From Bacillus sp. B15-48 (GTDB lineage Bacteria; Bacillota; Bacilli; Bacillales; Cytobacillaceae): a stretch of DNA of 64,000 nucleotides. Position 1 is the first letter of the stretch; each line of letters begins with the position of its first letter. A program made the translations under genes and the position numbers. Shown here piece by piece: positions 43,020 through 51,889 of the stretch. The notes below the pieces were generated by a model. It searched no databases and was not told where the DNA came from. It saw only the letters and a list, made by a program, of their open reading frames with translations. The stretch is taken from positions 868,001-932,000 of the forward strand of contig NZ_WOFU01000001.1 in assembly GCF_016879755.1 (NCBI RefSeq), given 5' to 3'.

Positions 43020-43112
43020 ATAAACCGCAAGGTTTATCAATCAACTACATAAATTTAAAACCCGAAAGGGTTTCTTCAAATATTCTAATATCATAAAGAA
43101 CCGTGAGGTTCT
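43020..43112. repeat. Three hairpins with GNRA tetraloops upstream of galU
   Basis: ATAAACC-GCAA-GGTTTAT (43020-43037), AAACCC-GAAA-GGGTTT (43058-43073) and AGAACC-GTGA-GGTTCT (43097-43112), each a perfect stem with a different GNRA loop when read on the plus strand. They lie in the 171-bp gap between the dehydratase and galU genes. A fourth is at 41910. Function unknown: antisense RNA, RNA protein-binding site or small mobile palindromes are all possible. Confidence 0.6.
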
Positions 43113-43165
43113 CTAACAACAGCCAAAAATACGCCCAAGAACCAACCCACCCTCAAACAACCTAT

Positions 43166-44998
43166 TTAATTAACCAACCTCTCCCCCACCAAAAACCGAA
43201 GGCTTGGCCTTCGATTCGCCAAATTAACCACAAACTCCCTAACATCCTCCGTCGCCATCTCCTCAAAATGCTCAAGCAAATAACGAACTTCCTCATCCTG
43301 CTCATGCAAAGCCTTCCCGATAAAAATCTTCGGAAACACCGGCTCAGGATGAATCTCCTTCTCATTCAATAACTCCTCAAACATCTTCTCCCCAGGACGA
43401 AGTCCTGAAAAAGAAATCCCAATATCCTCCACCCGATAACCCGAAAGGGTGATTAAGTTCTTCGCCAAATCAACAATCTTCACCGGCTCACCCATATCCA
43501 ACACAAAAATCTCACCGCCACGCCCAAGCGACCCTGCTTGAATCACAAGCCGTGACGCTTCCGGAATCGTCATGAAATACCTTGTCATATCCGGATGTGT
43601 AACCGTCACTGGTCCACCAGCCTGAATTTGCTTTTTAAACAACGGAATCACACTCCCGCGACTCCCAAGCACATTCCCAAACCGAACAGCAACAAATTTC
43701 GTTTTGCTATGCTCCGCCAATCCCTGAATGACCATCTCCGCAATCCGCTTCGTCGAACCCATTACATTCGGTGGGTTAACAGCCTTATCAGAGGAAATCA
43801 ACACAAACGTGCCCACACCGAAAGTGTCACACGCTTCAGCGACATTCTTCGTCCCAAACACATTATTCTTCACCGCTTCCCGCGGATTGTATTCCATCAA
43901 CGGCACATGCTTATGCGCAGCCGCATGATACACGACGTCCGGTCGGTGCTGCTCCATTACTTCAAATATCCGCGTTCGGTCTTGAATATCGCCAATCACC
44001 GGAACAATTTCAATTGCATCACGATAAAGATTCCTTAACTCCATATCAATCCCATAAATACTGTTCTCCCCATGACCGACAAGGACGATTTTCTTAGGCT
44101 GAAACTTACAAATCTGCCGGCATATTTCTGAGCCGATCGAACCGCCAGCACCGGTAACGAGCACCGTTTTCTTTGAGACATACTCGGAGATCCCATCAAT
44201 ATCCAGCTTGACTGGCTGACGACCCAGCAAGTCCTCGACTTCCACATCGCGGAAGTTGCTTACTTCTACATTGCCTAGCATCACTTCTTCAATATTTGGC
44301 ATAATTTGTGGCTTTACGTTCGTTTTTGCACATTCTTCGTAAATCCGCTTTATTTCTTTTTTGCTAATCGACGGAATCGCAATGACGATTTTATCAATCT
44401 TGTGCTTTTCAACTGCATCAACAATTCCCTTTGATGTCCCTAAAACAGGAATGCCCAGAATTTGCAGTTTGAATTTCCGGAAGTCATCATCAATAAAACC
44501 AACTGGCTTTAAGCCAAGTTCAGGGTTGTTAAACAATTGCCTAGCAACAAGGGTTCCGCCTTGGCCGGCACCAATGATTAGCACCCGCTTCATTTCTGCA
44601 TTTTTCTTCATAAAGCGATCGCGATACACGCGCCACGCAAACCTTGAACCACCAATTAAAATCACATGTAGCGTCCATGTTGTAAACAACGCTCGTCCAT
44701 AAATCGGCATCCCGACGAGCAGCTGGAACAGAATCGTTCCAATGATTGACAATGTCACCGCATTGACAATCGACAAAATTTCCCCGACACTCGCATACTC
44801 CCACGCCTTATTATAAAGCTTGAAAAGGCTCGCAAATACATGATGCAAAAGTAGCAATACCGCGATACTCGAAGATAAATGAATATAGCTGAACGATTCA
44901 ATGGATGGATGTAAGATAGTAAAACTAAAATAAATAGCAGTAAGCACAATCAATGAATCGAGCAGCACGAGAAATAATATGCGGTTCCGATAACTCAT
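43166..44998 (-). CDS. UDP-N-acetylglucosamine 4,6-dehydratase (CapD/PglF/EpsC-like)
   Basis: 610 residues, full length. Four N-terminal membrane helices, a first Rossmann domain (VLIIGAGQGGTLVARQLFNN), then the SDR catalytic domain with VLVTGAGGSIGSEICRQICK at about 280-299, HAAAHKHVPLMEYNPREAVK and ISSDKAVNPPNVMGSTKR. The membrane-bound enzymes of this type convert UDP-GlcNAc to the 4-keto-6-deoxy sugar, the substrate for the DegT aminotransferase at 39.8-40.9 kb. Near the 3' end a CGAAGGC-TTG-GCCTTCG palindrome (43198-43214) is embedded in the coding sequence. Confidence 0.9.
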   Translation of the reverse strand: MSYRNRILFLVLLDSLIVLTAIYFSFTILHPSIESFSYIHLSSSIAVLLLLHHVFASLFKLYNKAWEYASVGEILSIVNAVTLSIIGTILFQLLVGMPIYGRALFTTWTLHVILIGGSRFAWRVYRDRFMKKNAEMKRVLIIGAGQGGTLVARQLFNNPELGLKPVGFIDDDFRKFKLQILGIPVLGTSKGIVDAVEKHKIDKIVIAIPSISKKEIKRIYEECAKTNVKPQIMPNIEEVMLGNVEVSNFRDVEVEDLLGRQPVKLDIDGISEYVSKKTVLVTGAGGSIGSEICRQICKFQPKKIVLVGHGENSIYGIDMELRNLYRDAIEIVPVIGDIQDRTRIFEVMEQHRPDVVYHAAAHKHVPLMEYNPREAVKNNVFGTKNVAEACDTFGVGTFVLISSDKAVNPPNVMGSTKRIAEMVIQGLAEHSKTKFVAVRFGNVLGSRGSVIPLFKKQIQAGGPVTVTHPDMTRYFMTIPEASRLVIQAGSLGRGGEIFVLDMGEPVKIVDLAKNLITLSGYRVEDIGISFSGLRPGEKMFEELLNEKEIHPEPVFPKIFIGKALHEQDEEVRYLLEHFEEMATEDVREFVVNLANRRPSLRFLVGERLVN

Positions 44999-45012
44999 TT
45001 CTTTCCTCCCTC

Positions 45013-45380
45013 TTATTCAATCCAATTTCCAGTAAGAAACAAAAAAGATAAATCCTTAACGAAAACCCACATCTGATCTTGTTTGATATGCGCTTTCATT
45101 AAGCATTTATCCCGTAAAGATTTAATAAATCTGGGCATCAAACCCAACCTCACACCATGCTCTTGACGACAGCCGCGTCTAAGGAGTGCACATATACGCA
45201 TCCCACAGCATGGTCGAGTGCCTCCATCGATAACGGACAGGAGACATCGCCGCAAAGGAATCAACCCTTTGTTCGCCTATTTGAAGTTTATAAGTTTTAT
45301 AACTACGAAAATCGTAAAACCATCTTCAAATAGAACCAACAACTCTAAGAAAACACAGTTTGTCTATCCGAATATCTATT
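45013..45380. other. Gap between phosphatase and dehydratase genes
   Basis: About 370 bp with higher GC than its neighbours in the middle part (45110-45260). A minus-strand 83-codon frame (45264-45013) has many Arg and Cys and no ribosome site, so it is not accepted as a gene. No hairpin or known repeat was recognised. It may hold a leader or an EPS-associated RNA, but nothing specific supports that. Confidence 0.35.
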
Positions 45381-46145
45381 CTAAAAGATTCCTAAAAACT
45401 TTTTCCTTTTTACAGGTTGTGGAACTTCTTTATAAACCGTTGCTCCTTCGACAAGTAATTCGGCATTTTCACGGAGCAGATAAACAACATCGATGCCCAA
45501 TTGCTTCTCGATCTGATCATACGCTTGACCCATATGGAAGCTGCGGCTTGTGACATTATGAGCATCAGAGGCAAGGAAGTGGACGAGATTTGCTTCAATC
45601 AATTGCTCTGAGAATCTCTTAATCTTCTTACCAAACTTGCCGCACACACTTCCCGCAGTCAATTGAGCCAAGGCACCCTTATCAACAAGGGTTAACAACC
45701 GCTCCGGGCGTTCAACAATTTCCGCATTGCGCTCAGGATGAACAATCACTGGCACAAGCCCTTTTAATTGCAAATCAAACAGCATTTTCTCCGCATAGCG
45801 CGGCACATGGCTTGAAGGGAATTCAACGAACACATACTGTGTTTCATTTAATGGAACTAGTTTGTTATTTTCATAATCAGCAAGCAACTCTCCGTTGATC
45901 GCCGGCTCTTGTCCAACCAAAACGGTTAACGGAATGTTCGCAACCTGCAAGCTTTTATTCAATTCGGCCACTTTAGCAACAATGATTTCTCGCGGATTTT
46001 CATAGCGGCCGTTTTTATGATGCGGTGTCGCGATAATCGTTGTGATTCCTTCGGCCACAGCTTCTCTCGCCATCGCAAGACTATCTTCCAACTTCTGTGC
46101 GCCATCATCAATTCCAGCTAAAATATGACAATGGATGTCGATCAT
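45381..46145 (-). CDS. CpsB/YwqE-type tyrosine-protein phosphatase (PHP family)
   Basis: 254 residues. Metal-binding motifs of the PHP fold: MIDIHCHILAGIDDGAQKLE, IATPHHKNGRY, VPVIVHPERNAEIVERPERL and HFLASDAHNV. It dephosphorylates the BY-kinase encoded 200 bp upstream and so sets the phosphorylation cycle that controls chain length or export of the polysaccharide. Length normal, ATG start. The C-terminus is basic (VKRKKFLGIF). Confidence 0.9.
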   Translation of the reverse strand: MIDIHCHILAGIDDGAQKLEDSLAMAREAVAEGITTIIATPHHKNGRYENPREIIVAKVAELNKSLQVANIPLTVLVGQEPAINGELLADYENNKLVPLNETQYVFVEFPSSHVPRYAEKMLFDLQLKGLVPVIVHPERNAEIVERPERLLTLVDKGALAQLTAGSVCGKFGKKIKRFSEQLIEANLVHFLASDAHNVTSRSFHMGQAYDQIEKQLGIDVVYLLRENAELLVEGATVYKEVPQPVKRKKFLGIF

Positions 46146-46350
46146 CGCAATCCCTCATTTTCCTTAATTGTAAAATTTTGGTCATCAGAACTAATCATAA
46201 CACCCGTATTTATCACCGTCAAAAGGAAATTTTGTCTAAACCTGCAGAACCTCAATCTTTTCTCCTAGAGAAGGCGTCAAAAATTCGGATCTAGACGAAT
46301 AGACACGGGTCAATTTCCCTAGATTAAGCGCAGGATAAATAAGATTTTTC

Positions 46351-47052
46351 TTATTTACCGTAATAATAATACTGTGCAGTATGTTCAATTTTCTTCCCGT
46401 TTAAAATCGCCCCGAGCATTTTCCCTTTTGCATTCGTCAGCAATTCCTTCGCTTTCGCGACATGTTCGACCTCGGCCTTGCCGCTATAAACGACGAGAAT
46501 TGTGCCGTCACATTTATTCGCCAACAACTGGGCATCTGTCACTACCAGCACTGGTGGTGTATCAAAAATGACTAAGTCAAATGACTCTTTTACCTCTGCT
46601 AAAAAAGCATCCATCGCTTTTGAACCAATTAATTCAGCCGGATTCGGCGGAATCGGTCCGCTCGGCAATACGAAGAGATTATTAACCTTCGTTGTGTTCA
46701 CCGCTTCATTAAGCTTTACTTGTTTCGAAAGCACGGTCGTTAACCCAAATGTGTTCGTTAAATTAAACGTATAGTGAACCGTTGGTTTCCGCATATCAGC
46801 ATCGACTAAAAGCACGCGCTTGTCTTGTTGGGCAAACACGACGGCTAAGTTGGCTGCCGTTGTCGACTTTCCTTCTCCAGGACCTGAAGACGTCACCATA
46901 ATCGATCTGATTTCCTGATCAATCGCTGAAAATTGAATATTTGTGCGGATCGTCCGATATTGTTCGGAAATCGGCGACTTCGAATCTGTCATCGTGACAA
47001 GCTTCCGGCGCGTTTCTTTTAAGATTTTTTTCTTAGGAGCCAACCGTCTCAC
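46351..47052 (-). CDS. Bacterial tyrosine kinase (BY-kinase, CpsD/YwqD-type)
   Basis: 233 residues. Walker A in VTSSGPGEGKSTTAANLAV, Walker A' in VLLVDADMRKPTVHYTF, Walker B in FDLVIFDTPPVLVVTDA, and a C-terminal tyrosine cluster (HTAQYYYYGK) for autophosphorylation. It needs the membrane modulator encoded immediately upstream (20-bp gene overlap) for activation. Controls polymer length and export together with the phosphatase. Confidence 0.92.
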   Translation of the reverse strand: MRRLAPKKKILKETRRKLVTMTDSKSPISEQYRTIRTNIQFSAIDQEIRSIMVTSSGPGEGKSTTAANLAVVFAQQDKRVLLVDADMRKPTVHYTFNLTNTFGLTTVLSKQVKLNEAVNTTKVNNLFVLPSGPIPPNPAELIGSKAMDAFLAEVKESFDLVIFDTPPVLVVTDAQLLANKCDGTILVVYSGKAEVEHVAKAKELLTNAKGKMLGAILNGKKIEHTAQYYYYGK

Positions 47053-47779
47053 CTCTCGCTTTTGAACTTCTTTCGTTACGGGCTTTCATTGCGTCTGCCT
47101 TTGAATCATCAATTATCGAGACAACTCCAAGAACAGGCAGTTCTAATACTCTTTCAAGATCTTGCTCCGTTTTCACTGTGTTATCTAAATATTCAAGTAA
47201 GAAGACAAGTCCGACACCTATCATTAATCCGACGACAAGGGCAATCGCAATGTTTAACATCGGCTGCGGTTTAATCGGTGATTGGCCGTCCAACACGACT
47301 GCTTTCGAGAGGACGCTGACATTGTCAACATTCATTAAGTGAACAATTTCCGTTGAAAACACGCTAGCCACTGTATTAGCAATTTCTGCTGCTTGATGCG
47401 GATTTTCATCTTGGACGGAAATCGTCACAACTTGGGAATCTCGCTCGCTACCAACGGTAATCTTTTCATTTAATTGCCGCGATGTTAACGCTAATTCCAA
47501 TTCACTGATGACAAGATCAAGAATCGCTGGGCTTTTAATAATGACATTATACGTATTAATTAATTGTAAATTTGCTTGGACTTGATTCGTACTGTATCCT
47601 GTTTGCTCTTCGTTTTTCTGATTGACTAGAAGCTGGGTTGATGCTTGATAAACGGGGGTTAAAAAGAAAAAGCTAACAACCCCGGAAACAATTACAGCGG
47701 TTAAAGTAATCGCTAAAATCAACATCAGACGCTTTCTAATCGTCTGGAACAATTCTTTCAAACTAATTGTCTCTTCCAT
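47033..47779 (-). CDS. Wzz/CapA-type chain-length determinant and kinase modulator
   Basis: 248 residues. Two membrane helices bracket an outer domain: LILAITLTAVIVSGVVSFFF near the N-terminus, and MLNIAIALVVGLMIGVGLVF near residue 180. The outer part has YQASTQLLVNQKNEEQTGYS and QVVTISVQDENPHQAAEIAN. The cytoplasmic tail should activate the BY-kinase. It is the first gene of the EPS operon; the promoter must lie in the 47.78-47.97 kb gap, shared with the divergent SGNH hydrolase gene. Confidence 0.9.
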   Translation of the reverse strand: MEETISLKELFQTIRKRLMLILAITLTAVIVSGVVSFFFLTPVYQASTQLLVNQKNEEQTGYSTNQVQANLQLINTYNVIIKSPAILDLVISELELALTSRQLNEKITVGSERDSQVVTISVQDENPHQAAEIANTVASVFSTEIVHLMNVDNVSVLSKAVVLDGQSPIKPQPMLNIAIALVVGLMIGVGLVFLLEYLDNTVKTEQDLERVLELPVLGVVSIIDDSKADAMKARNERSSKARGETVGS

Positions 47780-47971
47780 CTATTTCCTCCGCCTTTATAA
47801 AAAAATACTTCAACATTATAACATAAATTCTTGTAATCATTGGCGAATCTTGTCATAATTTTAATAAACTTGCAATCTAGGTCGTACTTACTAATTAAAC
47901 ATCATCTTTTACTATTTTTAAAGGACTTTTATGTTTTTACATTTATTTGGAATTGGAGGAGAATTTCATTC

Positions 47972-48742
47972 ATGAAGTATTTTTTGGTCACATTGCTCGC
48001 GATTGGGTGCACAGCAATCCTAATTTTCGGCAGCATTCATTATAAAGATAAAACATCCGTATCTGCCGAAAACGAAGCACAAACGGCAACGGGGAACGGA
48101 AACCAATCCGTAAAAACAGAAGACACCAAACAACTCGAGCGAACAGCGAACTGGCCAGCACTCGCGCAGGAACATTATGAGCAAACACTAGCGGAAGAAC
48201 GGCCATTTACGATTTTACTAGCTGGTTCGCAAGTGCTTGATCGCGATGAGAACAGTCCGATCGTTATGTTAAAACAAGCATTAGAAGAAACCTACGATGA
48301 GACGATTGAAGTCGTGATTAAAACATATGAAGCAACATCAGCTCAGTTCATCGCTCAAGGGCGCAGCTCCGAACTTACTGAAGTGCAGCCGGATTTAACT
48401 TTGCTTGAGCCGTTTGCGTTAAATGATAACGGCGAAGTTCGTTCCGAGGACTCACAGCAGCATCTTGCGACGATTGCAGCGAGGTTAACGGAAGCCAATC
48501 CGAATCATGTGTTAATTATCCAGCCGCCATATCCGCTCTATCAAGCGACTTTTTACCCATTGGAAGTCGCTGCGATTAAAACCTTTGCCGAGCAGCGGAA
48601 CATTCCTTATCTTGATCATTGGACCGCTTGGCCAGACGCAAGCAGCGAAGAACTGTTAACCTATGTCGAAGAAGGAAAACCGACTTTAGCAGGACAACAG
48701 CTTTGGAGCGAGTTTTTAATTGACTATTTTATTTCAAAGTAA
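47972..48742 (+). CDS. SGNH/GDSL-like hydrolase, membrane-anchored
   Basis: The start at MKYFLVTLLAIGCTAILIFG (47972) follows GGAGGAG, and a longer frame upstream lacks a ribosome site. 256 residues: an N-terminal hydrophobic anchor, then an SGNH-like domain with FTILLAGSQVLDRDENSP, QPDLTLLEPFALND and the C-terminal TLAGQQLWSEFLIDYF where the catalytic Asp-His pair normally lies (a His is not obvious). Probably works outside the membrane on acyl groups of the cell-surface polymer. Divergent from the EPS operon, matching YpmR/YteV-type neighbours in Bacillus. Confidence 0.7.
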   Translation: MKYFLVTLLAIGCTAILIFGSIHYKDKTSVSAENEAQTATGNGNQSVKTEDTKQLERTANWPALAQEHYEQTLAEERPFTILLAGSQVLDRDENSPIVMLKQALEETYDETIEVVIKTYEATSAQFIAQGRSSELTEVQPDLTLLEPFALNDNGEVRSEDSQQHLATIAARLTEANPNHVLIIQPPYPLYQATFYPLEVAAIKTFAEQRNIPYLDHWTAWPDASSEELLTYVEEGKPTLAGQQLWSEFLIDYFISK

Positions 48743-48770
48743 AAAAAGGAGCCGAGTGGGCTCCTTTTTT
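48741..48770. terminator. Bidirectional terminator
   Basis: AAAAAAAGGAGCC-GAGT-GGGCTCCTTTTTT, a perfect stem flanked by A and T runs, between the convergent SGNH hydrolase and 43-residue membrane peptide genes. Confidence 0.85.
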
Positions 48771-48774
48771 AAAG

Positions 48775-48906
48775 TTAATTCATTAAGATTGTCAACGCAG
48801 ACGTCAACAAAATTGTGAGTCCGAACACTGAAGTATACAGGACAACCTTCTGCCGTTTCTTCTTCTGCTCCATCTCTTCTGGTGTCAAAAAATACGACTT
48901 TGACAT
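48775..48906 (-). CDS. Small single-span membrane protein (43 aa)
   Basis: MSKSYFLTPEEMEQKKKRQK is followed by a hydrophobic segment (VVLYTSVFGLTILLTSALTI) and a short LMN end. GAGGGGAAAG precedes the ATG. The charged N-terminal half with one C-terminal helix is common among conserved Bacillus micro-proteins, but the function is unknown. The longer frame on the same strand (48734-48949) is out of register and not accepted. Confidence 0.65.
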   Translation of the reverse strand: MSKSYFLTPEEMEQKKKRQKVVLYTSVFGLTILLTSALTILMN

Positions 48907-49090
48907 ACAACTTTCCCCTCCACCAGCAACTTTTCCCAACCAATATCACTGAAATTATACCAAAAAAGCATTGAAAGTGTATAGTGCTTTTTACCTATAA
49001 TCAAATGAAAAAAGGCACTTGCCGCGGGAGACAAGCGTAAGGATAGGAATTGTGTCATATTTCCGACATTCCTTAAATGCAGTCGAGTTT

Positions 49091-49246
49091 TTATTGTGCA
49101 AATACTTTTCTTATATCTGTTTTAATCTCTTCTAATAGTCGATCAACAGTGATTTCCTGATCAGAAATCCCTTTTTCATACGTTCTTTTTAGTAAATCAG
49201 CAAATTCATTTTGTTTATATTGCAAATCAGATTTGTCTTTTTCCAT
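49091..49246 (-). CDS. Small charged helical protein (51 aa)
   Basis: MEKDKSDLQYKQNEFADLLK, then RTYEKGISDQEITVDRLLEE and IKTDIRKVFAQ. GGAGGAAAGGACA lies before the ATG, a near-ideal ribosome site. Entirely soluble and helical. No family recognised. It lies upstream of and divergent to the LysM hydrolase gene. Confidence 0.6.
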   Translation of the reverse strand: MEKDKSDLQYKQNEFADLLKRTYEKGISDQEITVDRLLEEIKTDIRKVFAQ

Positions 49247-49421
49247 TGTCCTTTCCTCCATCCTAATTCAGACACTATTCTATTAAATTCAGCAAGACTT
49301 GTAAATTCTTTTTACAAAATTGCCAACGATTGTCTATTTATAATATAAATTTAATATTTCTGCAATATACCATGTGATAGAATATGGATAATAATGTTGA
49401 AATTTAAGGAGTGATGATCAA

Positions 49422-50735
49422 ATGAAGAAGCAAGTGACGACGATCGCTGCGGCCGCGATCCTGTCATCAGCATTCGCCTCGACGGCCTTTGCTGATACAT
49501 ATACCGTCAAAAGAGGCGATACGCTCTACCATATTGCCCGAAACCATTCGACAACCGTTAACAACTTAAAAACGTTAAACGGGCTATCATCTGAGCGAAT
49601 CTATCCAAATCAAAAACTAGCAATCTCGCAACAAGCGGGATCAACCGGGACGTCATCTTCTTCTGTGTCAACCTTAGCAGCTACGGCCACTCCTATAAGT
49701 ACGGTACATACATATACCATTGTAAGTGGCGATACATTAAGTGGAATTGCCCAGAAACATAACATTTCGCTAAGTAATTTACGAAGCTGGAATAACCTTA
49801 CTAGCGACTTAATCTTCCCTGGACAAACGCTCATTGTTAGCAGTGGAGCTGGGATTGTAATAAATGCGGGATCAGGGGCTGGAACTGGAACGAATGTCGG
49901 TTCTGGAACTGGCTCATCAACGGCCCCGGCACCAGCAGCAAGTTCGACAACAACCTATACTGTCGTTAGAGGGGACACGTTAAGCACCATTGCCCAAAGG
50001 CATCAAATTTCCTTAAGCAACTTGAGAAGCTGGAACAATCTTACAAGCGATTTAATCTTCCCTGGACAAACGCTCGCTGTCAGCTCGTCAGCGAACAATG
50101 GGACAAGTGCTGGTTCTGGAAGTGGAACTGGAACTGGGGCTAGTTCTGGGGCTGCAACTTCACCGGCACCAGCAAACGGTGTTTACACAATCAAACCTGG
50201 TGATACGTTAGGGAAAATTGCTAGTCAGTTTAACATGACCGTCTCAGCGTTAAGATCATTAAACCAAATGTCCTCAGATTTAATTTATGCAGGACAAACC
50301 TTAAATGTTTCTGGCCAAGCTGTGACGGAAAATGCTCCGGCTCCGACACCTGCCTCAGCGCCAGCAACTGGCTTCAGTGTGGAAAGGCTAATTAGTGAAG
50401 CAAAAGCATTAATTGGGACTCCTTATTTATGGGGCGGCACCTCGCCTAGCGGGTTTGACTGTAGTGGATATATTCACTATGTTTTTAATAAAGCCGGTCA
50501 ATCGCTTGTACGTACGTCGGCTGAAGGGTATTATAATCGTTCCTACTATGTGAACACCCCGCAACCTGGTGATCTCGTATTCTTTGAAAATACGTATAAA
50601 AAAGGCATTTCCCATTTAGGCATTTATATCGGCAACAATGAGTTTATCCATGCCGACAGTAGCGGCGTCCGAATTACGAGTTTAAATGATTCATATTATA
50701 GTAGACATTTCGAAAGCTTTAAGCGGTTTTACTAA
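49422..50735 (+). CDS. Cell-wall endopeptidase: four LysM domains plus NlpC/P60
   Basis: 437 residues. Signal peptide (about 1-24, ending TAFADT), LysM repeats at about 26-68, 97-140, 178-221 and 254-297, separated by Ser/Gly/Thr-rich linkers, and a C-terminal NlpC/P60 domain (about 320-437) with catalytic Cys347 (FDCSGY), His398 (SHLGIYIG) and His409 (FIHADS). It resembles LytE/LytF/CwlS DL-endopeptidases that cut D-Glu-mDAP bonds during growth and cell separation. LysM 2 and 3 are nearly identical, a recent internal duplication. AAGGAGTG precedes the ATG. Confidence 0.93.
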   Translation: MKKQVTTIAAAAILSSAFASTAFADTYTVKRGDTLYHIARNHSTTVNNLKTLNGLSSERIYPNQKLAISQQAGSTGTSSSSVSTLAATATPISTVHTYTIVSGDTLSGIAQKHNISLSNLRSWNNLTSDLIFPGQTLIVSSGAGIVINAGSGAGTGTNVGSGTGSSTAPAPAASSTTTYTVVRGDTLSTIAQRHQISLSNLRSWNNLTSDLIFPGQTLAVSSSANNGTSAGSGSGTGTGASSGAATSPAPANGVYTIKPGDTLGKIASQFNMTVSALRSLNQMSSDLIYAGQTLNVSGQAVTENAPAPTPASAPATGFSVERLISEAKALIGTPYLWGGTSPSGFDCSGYIHYVFNKAGQSLVRTSAEGYYNRSYYVNTPQPGDLVFFENTYKKGISHLGIYIGNNEFIHADSSGVRITSLNDSYYSRHFESFKRFY

Positions 50736-50803
50736 AAGAAATGCATCTTTTTCTAGCTGAACGCGTTCTCTTTATCAATGCAAAACAATAAATTTAACAA
50801 AAT

Positions 50804-50846
50804 CGAAGTGCTAAATCTAAACGAGTTTAACACTTCAGTTTTTTTA
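50804..50846 (+). terminator. Terminator of the LysM hydrolase gene
   Basis: GAAGTGCTAAA pairs with TTTAACACTTC (one mismatch) and is followed by seven T residues, about 70 bp after the stop codon. Confidence 0.75.
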
Positions 50847-50937
50847 TACTGTCAATATACAAAAATACAATATCGCATGGAACTTGCAAATAAATATTCT
50901 CTGTTTAATATAATTGAGAGGAACTAGCGAAAGGAAA

Positions 50938-51124
50938 ATAAGCGGAGATTTTCCGGTTATTTGCAGAATCGAGCTCGTTTCGAGGAATATAAGGGGAGAT
51001 TTTCCGGTTATGCAAATAAAAATCCTCCATTTTCACGTTTTTCGAGTTAATAGGCGGAATCTCTCCGTTTATTTATGCCATTTTCAATGCTATTTACTAA
51101 ATTAAGCGGAATTTATACGTCTAT
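50938..51124. repeat. Palindrome array 1: four 23-bp units at 51/61/52-bp spacing
   Basis: Units: ATAAGCGGAGATTTTCCGGT+TAT at 50938, a variant with AAGGGGA at 50989, ATAGGCGG...CCGTTTAT at 51050 and a weaker AAGCGGAATTTATACGTC at 51102. Each is an imperfect palindrome of the AAGCGGA-N5-TCCGCTT type. Spacers differ in sequence; the first contains GAATCGAGCTCGTTTC, itself near-palindromic. Array 2 (54308) has the mirror-image spacing. This is not a CRISPR: repeats are diverged and no cas genes are present. Confidence 0.7.
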
Positions 51125-51263
51125 TATTATTAAGTGTCAAAGAAGGTAAGTAGAAATAACGATAAAACAGCAGGGCAAATTCCAACATGGTTGCCCTCCT
51201 TTTTAGAGAGAGCCCGTTATTTTCTAGCTGGAGGTACTTTTTCTTTCTTTCACACAAAAAAGA

Positions 51264-51330
51264 GCGATTGTCCGGGGGATGGACAATCGCTAATTTGCGG
51301 TTCATCAAACGTTTGATTAAATTCACCTGA
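51264..51330. repeat. Hairpin element left of the NTF2-OYE genes
   Basis: GCGATTGTCC-GGGGGAT-GGACAATCGC (51264-51290) is a perfect 10-bp stem, followed by TCAAACGTTTGATTAAATTC and CTGAT. A direct-orientation relative is at 54072. Together they bracket the NTF2-like and OYE-like genes. Confidence 0.65.
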
Positions 51331-51463
51331 TAAAATCAACGTTGATTGACCATATGCTGAAAGTAAGTGAACTTGCTTGGTACTGTTCTTTTACCCGGAA
51401 GATTGATTAGGTAAACTTGTTTTTTAAAAAAAGTTCATTACCTAACAACCATTACTATGTTTT

Positions 51464-51784
51464 TTATCTTGGTCTTACGATGTACTCGGCAATTTTGCCT
51501 TCCTTTAAGGTTGCACACCCGATACATTCTAACTTTGTTTCTCCAAGGTAGACATCATATTCCATCGTGTTTGCATTTAGCTTTACGATTTCGGCACGAA
51601 CCTTGTAAGCTTCAAAGACAGATTGGAAGGTCGCTTTTAAGTTAACTCTTCCTTTTACAACAAGGTCATCGACTTGAATCGTTCTTGCCCCACCATCATC
51701 GAAAGAACAAGTTTCCGTAAATAAATTGGCTACTCCCTCATAGTCCCCATTATTCATATGAGCAACATAATCTTCTAAAATCAT
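51464..51784 (-). CDS. NTF2/SnoaL-like small protein
   Basis: 106 residues from MILEDYVAHMNNGDYEGVAN, with GGAGG five bases upstream. The pattern YVAHMNNGDYEGVANLF...C-F-DDG, then FQSVFEAYKVRAEIVKLNAN and ECIGCATLKEGKIAEYIVRP, fits the NTF2-like cone (ketosteroid isomerase, limonene epoxide hydrolase, SnoaL). Its partner in the operon is the OYE-like enzyme upstream at 51.9-53.8 kb, so it may act on the same small, hydrophobic substrate. Catalytic residues cannot be assigned. Confidence 0.7.
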   Translation of the reverse strand: MILEDYVAHMNNGDYEGVANLFTETCSFDDGGARTIQVDDLVVKGRVNLKATFQSVFEAYKVRAEIVKLNANTMEYDVYLGETKLECIGCATLKEGKIAEYIVRPR

Positions 51785-51889
51785 CATTTCCTCCAGAAGG
51801 TGTGACTTACGTAAATGCTGTTTGAACCCCGATCATCCATTCGGGGCTGTCCAATCTGTGCACGGAACAGCCCCTCCTACTAACTGAAA

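Noticed and set aside
45013-45264. 83-codon minus-strand frame rich in Arg/Cys
   Set aside because: No ribosome site, odd composition, no family likeness.
48734-48949. 71-codon minus-strand frame
   Set aside because: Out of register with a better-supported 43-aa gene that has a proper ribosome site and membrane helix.
50938-51124. CRISPR array
   Set aside because: Repeats are palindromic and diverged, only four units, irregular spacers, no cas genes in 64 kb.
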